Below, piece by piece: positions 27,630-34,192 of a stretch of DNA of 64,000 bases. Source of the DNA: Anaerocolumna sp. MB42-C2 (lineage in GTDB: Bacteria; Bacillota; Clostridia; Lachnospirales; Lachnospiraceae); NCBI RefSeq assembly GCF_030913705.1, contig NZ_CP133190.1, positions 2,557,501 through 2,621,500 on the forward strand, read 5' to 3'. The notes beneath the pieces were generated by a model. It made no database searches. It was not told the origin of the DNA and was given only the letters and a program-made list of their open reading frames with translations. The position numbers and the translations under genes were made by a program. Positions within the stretch are counted from its first letter, which is position 1. Each line of letters begins with the position of its first letter.

Positions 27630-27720
27630 TTCTTAGTTAGTGGTTCTTCAAAAAAGTGTAATATTGGTTCTCGGATCATACAACTTTTTCCTTTATAATA
27701 TTGTTATGAATTAACATAAT

Positions 27721-27777
27721 TAGGAATTGCGAAACTTTGTTGTTTAAAAAACTCATTGTTGCATTGCAATTATCTAT
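27721..27777 (+). repeat. Degenerate AATTG-family hairpin before the broken aldo/keto reductase
   Basis: TAGGAATTGCGAAAC at 27721 and TTGCAATTATCTA near 27764 form imperfect ends. The left arm is the family motif; the right arm is diverged. It lies about 30 bases before a start codon, as other members do. Confidence 0.35.
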
Positions 27778-27807
27778 TATTAATAAAATAACAAGGAGGA
27801 TATAGAA

Positions 27808-28008
27808 ATGTTAAACAGAACATTAGGTAAATCCAATATTAAGGTAAGTGAGTTGGGGTTAGGCTGCTGGCCTATCGGTGGTCCTTTTTATTCCGGAGAC
27901 GGGCAGCTCTGTGGTTTTAAGACTGTTAATGATAACGAATCCATCAAAGCATTATTAAACGCTTTAGACATGGGAATAAACTTTGCATTGCCGGGTTATC
28001 TCCGTTAA
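27808..28008 (+). pseudogene. Truncated aldo/keto reductase (N-terminal fragment)
   Basis: The 66 codons read MLNRTLGKSNIKVSELGLGCWPIGG, the standard N-terminus of aldo/keto reductases, through the first helix (LLNALDMGINF). The expected FDTADVYG catalytic segment is missing: after GINF the frame reads ALPGYLR and stops. Full enzymes are about 280-330 residues, and no remainder is recognisable in the next 80 bases before the sulfatase end. The ribosome site (AAGGAGGA) is intact, so this is probably a gene shortened by a deletion rather than a chance ORF. Confidence 0.75.
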
Positions 28009-28085
28009 ATTCCAACTGGGTTATAAAATCATCAGAAGGTACGACAGCGCCTTGATTTTAATTCGTGTAGTTTTTTATTAGGTTT

Positions 28086-29603
28086 TTATTTCTTTTCATC
28101 TTTCGTTGTCTTCTTACGGACAGCACTTATCATAGGAAGACCTGTGTCATAATCCAACTGTCTCGGTTCATACTCTTCATTTTCCCTCTGTCTGGTATAA
28201 CCGTCATTTGCCCATACAGATACCCTGTCTTTCCTCCATGGTCGGACCGCCCATTGGTATCCACGGTATAAGTCCCTGGTCCGGTTCATATGTTCTAAAA
28301 GTTCATCATGCATTTTATTTCGAATCTCTGCATAAGCTTCCTCCCCGATCAAATTATTTACTTCAAAAGGATCTTCTTTCATATCGTAAAACTCATCGGT
28401 ATCCAACAGGTGGATTACCAGCTTATAACGTTCACTGGTTATGGCACGCATCACCTGCAATCCTCCGAACCCATCATGGTCTACCTCATATCTTGTAAAT
28501 TCCAGGAATACATAATCATTTATCTTCTCGTTGCAGTTATAAATCTGAGGAAGCATGCTTTTACCTTCCAGAATCACCGGAACCGGCAGTTTAAAGTAAT
28601 CTAAAACCGTAGGTACAATATCAATGTGAGATGCCGGAGCCGTAACCGTCTTACCTGCTTCTCCGCCTTTTATAATAAGAGGTATATTGGAAACCTCCTT
28701 ATAGGCTGTCGCATTTTTCATCTGCAGCCGGTGTGCCCCAAGCATATCTCCGTGGTCAGATGTAAATATTACCATTGCATCCGGTATCTGTTCCTTAATT
28801 ACATCTAATACTCTGCCGATTTCATAATCTACAAAAGAGTTACATCCCATAAACAGAGATAATAACGTAGATGGCTTGTTGATTTCCTCCTTTGTCTGAT
28901 TCATTGCATCTCCTGCCCAAAGCTGCTGCATCATGGGTTTCTTAGTCAGATCATCCTGAAAATTCGGATTATCCTCAAACTGAAATCCTTCATACATGGT
29001 ATTATAAGGCGCCGGACAAATACAAGGTCCGTGAGGCTCATCATAGGACAATACAAGAAAGAACTCATCATCTTTATTCTCATGAATAAAATCTATGGCA
29101 CGATTGGTACACCGGTGGGCATAGGTAAATTCTTCGGTAATATCTTCATCAAAAGACGTAGCCGGATTTCTCGAACGAAGCCTGTCTTCCTCGCTAAGTT
29201 CCTCCAGATAACATCTCATATCATACCAGTATTTTTCATCCCAGCCCTCAGGACATTGTCCAAGTCCAAAATAGTCTCCGCCGTCAAGATGCCATTTTCC
29301 CACATATCCGCAGTGGACATGATTGTCGCTAAGCCGTTGTCCAATGGTCTTAACATTGGCACCCATAGCAATACTGTTAGTCACCATACCATTTGTATGA
29401 GGAAAGGTTCCTGTAAATAATGCCGAACGGGCAGGTCCGCACACAGGCTGGCAGGTATAGGCATTATCATATTTAATTCCTTCTTTCGCAAGCCTGTCTA
29501 TATTAGGTGTTATCATCTTTTCATTTCCGTAACAGCCAAGCATATCCTTTCTGGTTGTATCTGTCATAATTAATACAATATTTTTTTTCATTTTAATACC
29601 CAT
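28086..29603 (-). CDS. Sulfatase (type I, formylglycine-dependent)
   Basis: A 505-residue cytoplasmic-type sulfatase. The activation motif C-x-P-x-R is Cys55-G-P-A-R59, where Cys is converted to formylglycine (by an anSME in anaerobes, not seen here). Metal-site residues occur in IMTDTTRKD and FTSDHGDMLGAH; GKWHLDGGDYFG is the usual downstream block. It hydrolyses sulfate esters, probably on a sulfated sugar, since it is expressed with a sugar-type sodium symporter and near a ROK regulator. No signal peptide, so the substrate is imported. The start has GAGGTG 8 bases upstream, and that site lies in the last helix of the leader element 29606-29681. Confidence 0.92.
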   Translation of the reverse strand: MGIKMKKNIVLIMTDTTRKDMLGCYGNEKMITPNIDRLAKEGIKYDNAYTCQPVCGPARSALFTGTFPHTNGMVTNSIAMGANVKTIGQRLSDNHVHCGYVGKWHLDGGDYFGLGQCPEGWDEKYWYDMRCYLEELSEEDRLRSRNPATSFDEDITEEFTYAHRCTNRAIDFIHENKDDEFFLVLSYDEPHGPCICPAPYNTMYEGFQFEDNPNFQDDLTKKPMMQQLWAGDAMNQTKEEINKPSTLLSLFMGCNSFVDYEIGRVLDVIKEQIPDAMVIFTSDHGDMLGAHRLQMKNATAYKEVSNIPLIIKGGEAGKTVTAPASHIDIVPTVLDYFKLPVPVILEGKSMLPQIYNCNEKINDYVFLEFTRYEVDHDGFGGLQVMRAITSERYKLVIHLLDTDEFYDMKEDPFEVNNLIGEEAYAEIRNKMHDELLEHMNRTRDLYRGYQWAVRPWRKDRVSVWANDGYTRQRENEEYEPRQLDYDTGLPMISAVRKKTTKDEKK

Positions 29604-29605
29604 TG

Positions 29606-29681
29606 CATAACACCTCTGTTTATAGATGTGTTACTGCCACAAATAAAAAGTGTGAAAGAATTAATATGTGGCATTCCTTTC
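29606..29681 (-). ncRNA. Pseudoknot-type 5' leader element, copy 2 (before the sulfatase gene)
   Basis: Minus strand: GAAAGGAA, TGCCACA, 8 bases, CTTTC, 12 bases, TGTGGCA, then GTAACAC...GTGTTA and TGCA before the ATG. The layout equals copies at 15332 and 32957. The final helix changes as a unit (TAACAC/GTGTTA here). Its 3' strand contains the GAGGTG ribosome site of the sulfatase gene, so folding could hide it. It lies in the 101-base gap after the symporter gene. Confidence 0.68.
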
Positions 29682-29704
29682 AGTTATTCTATTTATCTTT
29701 CAAA

Positions 29705-31414
29705 CTATTTTTCCTCTAAATAATTCTTATTGAATTTATTCTTAACAATGATAAATAATGCAACGGTTACAATAGTATAAATAACTGTTATTACCCCCAA
29801 CCTTGGAAGATAGTCTCCGCCGTGGTAGATAATTCCGATGGGTGAAAATACTACATAAATATAGATTAAGGTTGTAACAATCACAGCAGATATCGGTTTT
29901 ACATATTTCCAGGAATTTAAATCCACCTCTCCCACATCTTTTTGTATATATGCATCTTTTCTGGGAGCTACAAATCCCGTTATCAGCATAATGATAATAC
30001 AGCATACAAATAAAATACCATATACATGCAGATAATGTATCGGAATATGGAATACAAACTTATATAGCGCATAGGCGCCAATAAAGAAAATAATCGATAA
30101 TTTGGCACCGATTGCAGGCACCTTTTTCGTAGCAAATCCCATTAATACAACAACTAATGTTGGTATGTTGAAAAATCCCATTATACTTTTCATAAAAGTA
30201 TATAACCCATTCGGTGCTTTCGCTATGAAAGGTGCAATAAATATGGAAAAAATACCAATAACCACACCGAATACTTTGCCGATAAATACTAACTTTTTAT
30301 CAGAAATGTCTTTTTGAAAAATCGGTTTATAGATATTTAAGCAAAACATAGTGGAAGCTGAATTTAATGCCGAGTTAAAAGAACTTAAAACAGCTCCGAA
30401 AAGCACGGCTCCAAAAAATCCGATTAATGGCACCGGTAATACATTGGATACCAGCACGGAATATGCCGAATCCTGGTTTGTAATCGAGTCTCCGTATAAT
30501 TGAAAGGCTATGATTCCGGGAATTACCAAAATAATAGGAACAAACATTTTAATAAATCCGGCATACAAGACACCTTTTTGTCCCTCTTTAAGATTCCTGG
30601 CCCCAAATGCCCTCTGTACAATCTGCTGATTCGTACACCAGTAAAATGTATTTACTAATAACATACCTGTAAATATAGTACTAAACGGTACACTGCTGGA
30701 TGCTGTACCAATTGCATCCATTCGCTCCGGTGAATTCTGAATCAGAGAATCAAAACCGTGTAATATACTTCCGTTACCCAATTTTATCAATCCCAATACC
30801 GGTATCATTAATCCACCGATTAAAAGCCCGACACCGTTAATGGTATCCGATACCGCTACGGCTTTTAACCCCCCGAATATAGCATAAATACCACCTACGA
30901 CTCCTGTTGCAGCTATAACTACAAATAAGGACTGATCTTTCGAAATATGTAATAATTCAGAAACATTAAATAAAGAATTCATCGCAATACCACCTGCATA
31001 TAAAACAATGGGTAATGTAACAAAAGTCAGACTGATTAAAAATAAACCCGTTACCAGATTCCTGGTGCCCTTGTCAAATCTTTCTTCTAAAAATTCAGGT
31101 ACTGTTGTAAATCCGCCTTTTAGATATCTTGGTAAAAATAGAAGCGCCATAAATACCAGCGTTACACCGGATGTGGCTTCCCAGGACATTGCGTTTAAAC
31201 CACTGCTGAAACCATTTCCATTAAGCCCCACTAACTGTTCAGCCGATAAGTTTGTCAAAATTAAAGAACCTGCTATTACAACGCCACTTAAACTTCTTCC
31301 TCCAAGAAAATACCCTGTATTTGTTGACAAATCCTCTTTCCTGGTTATCACCCAGGAAATAAGCGCTACTAACACTGTAAAAAATATAAATGATACAATT
31401 GTCCACCAACTCAT
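29705..31414 (-). CDS. Sodium:solute symporter (SSS family)
   Basis: A 569-residue permease with about 14 helices. Family features are GYFLGGRSLSGVVIAGSLILTNLSAEQLVGLNG, the FLPRYLKGGFTTVPEFLEERF segment and GGLKAVAVSDTINGVG, close to the sugar branch (SglT/YidK). It probably imports a (sulfated) sugar or derivative with sodium. It is first in an operon with the sulfatase, driven by the promoter at 31458-31486 with a palindromic operator before the start. The ribosome site is GGAGGAG, 5 bases before ATG. Confidence 0.9.
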   Translation of the reverse strand: MSWWTIVSFIFFTVLVALISWVITRKEDLSTNTGYFLGGRSLSGVVIAGSLILTNLSAEQLVGLNGNGFSSGLNAMSWEATSGVTLVFMALLFLPRYLKGGFTTVPEFLEERFDKGTRNLVTGLFLISLTFVTLPIVLYAGGIAMNSLFNVSELLHISKDQSLFVVIAATGVVGGIYAIFGGLKAVAVSDTINGVGLLIGGLMIPVLGLIKLGNGSILHGFDSLIQNSPERMDAIGTASSSVPFSTIFTGMLLVNTFYWCTNQQIVQRAFGARNLKEGQKGVLYAGFIKMFVPIILVIPGIIAFQLYGDSITNQDSAYSVLVSNVLPVPLIGFFGAVLFGAVLSSFNSALNSASTMFCLNIYKPIFQKDISDKKLVFIGKVFGVVIGIFSIFIAPFIAKAPNGLYTFMKSIMGFFNIPTLVVVLMGFATKKVPAIGAKLSIIFFIGAYALYKFVFHIPIHYLHVYGILFVCCIIIMLITGFVAPRKDAYIQKDVGEVDLNSWKYVKPISAVIVTTLIYIYVVFSPIGIIYHGGDYLPRLGVITVIYTIVTVALFIIVKNKFNKNYLEEK

Positions 31415-31431
31415 TTTTCTCCTCCGTTTAT

Positions 31432-31444
31432 TTCACGACGTGAA
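31432..31444. promoter_or_regulatory. Operator palindrome before the symporter gene
   Basis: TTCACG-A-CGTGAA is a perfect 13-bp palindrome, 14-26 bases downstream of the symporter -10 box and 18 bases before its ATG. It is a likely site for the divergently encoded ROK repressor, inferred from position. Confidence 0.5.
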
Positions 31445-31457
31445 TTAATATATGATA

Positions 31458-31486
31458 TATATAACATTTTTGTTTTACTTTGTCAA
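31458..31486 (-). promoter_or_regulatory. Promoter of the symporter-sulfatase operon
   Basis: Minus strand: consensus -35 TTGACA (31486-31481), 17-base spacer, -10 TATATA (31463-31458). Confidence 0.75.
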
Positions 31487-31503
31487 GTATTTATATTTTT
31501 ATT

Positions 31504-31531
31504 TTGCTTTTAAGCTTAATTATGGTATACT
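31504..31531 (+). promoter_or_regulatory. Promoter of the ROK regulator gene
   Basis: -35 TTGCTT (31504-31509), 16-base spacer, -10 TATACT (31526-31531), 23 bases before the ATG at 31554. Confidence 0.55.
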
Positions 31532-31553
31532 TACACAAAAGGGGGTATATCAA

Positions 31554-32714
31554 ATGACACATATTTCCGATATCAAGGATAAAAACAAACATGATATTAT
31601 TAAATTGCTTTATACCAAACATAACCTGTCAAAAAAGCGTATCGCTATAGAATTAGGACTTTCTCCTTCTGTTCTCACAAAACTTTGCAACGAACTGAAA
31701 GAGGAAGGTTTAATTATGGAGACATCACCCCTTGAATCCTTAAGCGCAGGCAGAAAGGAAATCGGTATCTCCATAAAACCGGATTATAAATACTGTTTCG
31801 GGATTACACTCAATCATAAAAAGACTTCGATTCTATTAGTAGATATGGGCTTAAGCGTACTGGATGAGGTACAATTTACTACTTCCTCTTATCCAGAGGA
31901 ACATTTAAACGGAATAATTGATTCACTTCGAAAATTAATAGATAAGCATAATCTGGGTCCCCACCAAATATTAGGAATCGGAATCAGCTTAAAAGGCATT
32001 ACAGACGGGATACATACCCACTCCGGGATATGGAATCTTCAGTTTAATGTAAAAGAAGTATTTGAAAGGAATTTAAAGATACCGGTGGTAATCGATAACG
32101 GAATTCGCTGCAGCGCCATGTTAGAACAGCTTACCACTTCCGACAATAATTTTCTTTTTATCAAATATATGGAGCCGGGTATCGGCGGCGCAGTGATAAA
32201 GCATGGCAGAGTACAAAAGGGCGAATCTCATTCTATTATGGACTTCGGACATCTGATTATGGATAAAGAGGGAGACTACTGTCCTATCTGTAAACGCCGG
32301 GGCTGTCTCGAGAGCCTCATATCCATCGAATCAATCCTGCAATACACAAAAGATAATTTTTCTAATAATGAAACTTCTCTTTTACGGGATTTATGTGATG
32401 GAAATATAGAAAATATTAATATACAAAATATAATGCAGGCGGCAGATAAAGGGTGTATTCTATATAATAAACTATTTAAGCACCATGCGGAATATCTGGC
32501 TATTGCATTGATTAATACCTTAGCAGTTATGGATATTAAAAAAGTTATAATGATTGGTGATTTATTTTCTTCCAAGCGGTTTTGTGAATATTTTCGTTAT
32601 GCGATTTACGAATATCAGCTGACACCTATTTATGATAACATCGAGATTCATATTCATAAAAATGAACTGTTATCCCCTATTGCTTTAGTTTTGAATGAAT
32701 TTTTATTTGTATGA
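31554..32714 (+). CDS. ROK family transcriptional regulator
   Basis: A 386-residue XylR/NagC-type repressor. The start MTHISDIKDKN has AGGGGGT 7 bases upstream. It has an N-terminal winged helix (residues 10-70; HNLSKKRIAIELGLSPSVLTKLCNEL) and a ROK domain with the zinc motif as CPICKRRGCLES. The sugar-kinase catalytic region is degenerate, as expected of a regulator. It probably senses a sugar released by the sulfatase pathway and controls the divergent symporter-sulfatase operon. A terminator follows. Confidence 0.9.
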   Translation: MTHISDIKDKNKHDIIKLLYTKHNLSKKRIAIELGLSPSVLTKLCNELKEEGLIMETSPLESLSAGRKEIGISIKPDYKYCFGITLNHKKTSILLVDMGLSVLDEVQFTTSSYPEEHLNGIIDSLRKLIDKHNLGPHQILGIGISLKGITDGIHTHSGIWNLQFNVKEVFERNLKIPVVIDNGIRCSAMLEQLTTSDNNFLFIKYMEPGIGGAVIKHGRVQKGESHSIMDFGHLIMDKEGDYCPICKRRGCLESLISIESILQYTKDNFSNNETSLLRDLCDGNIENINIQNIMQAADKGCILYNKLFKHHAEYLAIALINTLAVMDIKKVIMIGDLFSSKRFCEYFRYAIYEYQLTPIYDNIEIHIHKNELLSPIALVLNEFLFV

Positions 32715-32744
32715 AATTTCCCGCTTGTTTTATAAGAATAACTA

Positions 32745-32797
32745 AAAACTCACAAGATTTCCTGTAAGTATTACAGTGGTCCGGTGAGTTTTATTTT
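32745..32797 (+). terminator. Terminator of the ROK regulator gene
   Basis: AAAACTCAC (32745) and GTGAGTTTT (32784-32792) pair, followed by ATTTTTT. The loop is long, with an inner TGTAA/TTACA stem. Confidence 0.65.
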
Positions 32798-32893
32798 TTG
32801 ACATACAATCGTAAGTTTATAAAGTGACGAAAAGAGCAGCGCCCGGCACCTGAGAAAAGTTATGAAAAAAATTTGATTTTGTGATAAAAAGAC

Positions 32894-32922
32894 TTGACAA
32901 TAGTACTATATAGTACTATCCT
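32894..32922 (+). promoter_or_regulatory. MarR promoter with operator between -35 and -10
   Basis: -35 TTGACA (32894-32899) and -10 TATCCT (32917-32922), 17-base spacer. The spacer and -10 edge are filled by ATAGTACTATATAGTACTAT (32900-32919), a perfect 20-bp palindrome, ideal for a dimeric MarR repressor controlling itself. Confidence 0.75.
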
Positions 32923-32956
32923 ATATAAAAAGGTGATCTGGTTTAATAGATTATAA

Positions 32957-33026
32957 GAAAGGATGCCACAAAAGGATACTTTCAGCCTCTTTATTTGTGG
33001 CAGTATCGCAGCCAGCCTGCGATATG
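32957..33026 (+). ncRNA. Pseudoknot-type 5' leader element, copy 3 (before the MarR gene)
   Basis: Plus strand: GAAAGGA, TGCCACA, 8 bases, CTTTC, 12 bases, TGTGGCA, then GTATCGC...GCGATA and TGCAA. It sits between the MarR promoter and the start codon at 33042, so it is in the mRNA leader. The final helix is TATCGC/GCGATA, differing from copy 1 (TATCCC/GGGATA) at both partners of the changed pair. Confidence 0.68.
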
Positions 33027-33041
33027 CAATTAGGTATAGAC

Positions 33042-33467
33042 ATGAAAACTTACGGTGGTTTTTTAATATCACAAATACGTCAGCTTCAAGGTCGGGCATT
33101 TGAAAAAATGCTGAAAGAAAGTGGCATAGAAGCGTTTAACGGTGCACAGGGAAGAATTCTTTATGTACTATGGGAGTATGAAAAGTTATCCATTACAGAC
33201 ATAGGACGGCTTACTTCTCTGGCTAAAACAACATTGACAAGTATGCTGGACAGAATGGAAGAAAGTGGACTTGTAGAACGGATTCCTGATAAAAAAAATA
33301 GAAGGCAGATTTTTATAACAATTACAAAAGAGGCAAAAGGATACCGTAAAATGTACGATCAAGTTTCTGAACGGATGAACGAATTGTTTTATCAAGGTTT
33401 TACAGATGTTGAAATTGAAGATTTTGAAAATAAATTAAGAAAAATCATCAATAATTTAGAAAAATAG
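33042..33467 (+). CDS. MarR family transcriptional regulator
   Basis: A 141-residue winged-helix regulator (MKTYGGFLISQIRQLQGRAF). DNA-binding blocks are LSITDIGRLTSLAKTTLTSMLDRMEESGLVER and the wing DKKNRRQIFITIT. The start is set at 33042 because the upstream in-frame codons lie inside the leader element; the ribosome site (TTAGGT) is weak. It probably represses its own promoter through the 20-bp palindrome and controls the downstream oxidase-fold gene, 12 bases away. Confidence 0.88.
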   Translation: MKTYGGFLISQIRQLQGRAFEKMLKESGIEAFNGAQGRILYVLWEYEKLSITDIGRLTSLAKTTLTSMLDRMEESGLVERIPDKKNRRQIFITITKEAKGYRKMYDQVSERMNELFYQGFTDVEIEDFENKLRKIINNLEK

Positions 33468-33479
33468 GAGGATTTATTA

Positions 33480-33908
33480 ATGAACGAACAAGTAAAAAAG
33501 GATATCTTTCGATTAGTTGAAAATAGCAGAGATGTGATTGTGTGTTCTGTTACTGAAGACGGTTATCCTAATGCAAAATCTATGTTTAAAGCAAAACAAA
33601 CCGGACTTAAAACATTCTGGTTTTCAACCAATGTCTCTGCGGCACGTACAGGACAGTGGCTTAAGAATCCTAATGCCTGTATCTATTTCCTGGATTCCGA
33701 AAATATTCATGGACTGATGTTGACCGGACAGATGGAGGTTTATATGGATAATGAAACAAAACAAGCTTTTTGGAAGCCGGGTGATGAACAATATTACCCC
33801 CTTGGACCAACCGACCCGGACTATTGTATGTTAAAGTTTACGGCTATGGAGGGCAATTACTGGGGTCAGCAGAAATATCAGTTTCATGTGGATTCGATAG
33901 AGGAATGA
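33480..33908 (+). CDS. Pyridoxamine 5'-phosphate oxidase-fold protein
   Basis: A 142-residue split-barrel flavin-binding-type protein (general stress protein 26-like). Blocks are VIVCSVTEDGYPNAKSMFKAKQ, TFWFSTNVSAARTGQW and the beta-strand IYFLDSENIHGLMLTGQMEVY. Such small proteins bind FMN, F420 or haem, and most are not true PdxH. It is co-transcribed with the MarR gene; the ribosome site is AGGAGG, 7 bases before ATG. A redox or detoxification role is inferred from the pairing. Confidence 0.85.
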   Translation: MNEQVKKDIFRLVENSRDVIVCSVTEDGYPNAKSMFKAKQTGLKTFWFSTNVSAARTGQWLKNPNACIYFLDSENIHGLMLTGQMEVYMDNETKQAFWKPGDEQYYPLGPTDPDYCMLKFTAMEGNYWGQQKYQFHVDSIEE

Positions 33909-34043
33909 TCCTACGTCAGATCAGCGGTGAAAGCCTGTAACATCTTATTAAAAGACTCTGCCCAAAAGCCAATCCTGACGGCTTGATTTCTCCGACGTTA
34001 GTGGCTTGTAAAAAGTAGTGTTTGATGGATCGAGTATTTCATA

Positions 34044-34112
34044 CAATTGATACGAATTTCAGAGCTTCGTTACCTTTCGTGCAAGCTTCAGCTCTGAAAT
34101 TGTATTAATTGC
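34044..34112. repeat. Long imperfect inverted repeat between genes
   Basis: Arms of 23 bp (34044-34066 and 34090-34112) pair with two mismatches around the perfect core AATTTCAGAGCT / AGCTCTGAAATT, with a 23-base loop. It lies in the 284-base gap between the convergent oxidase-fold and recQ genes. No T-run on either strand, so it is not a standard terminator. Nothing else was recognised in this gap. Confidence 0.6.
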
Positions 34113-34192
34113 ATGACATGATGCCGTTTACTGATAACCTGCCTTTTAGGTCATAATCTTACCAACGTGAGAAAAAGGACTGGAATACTTCA

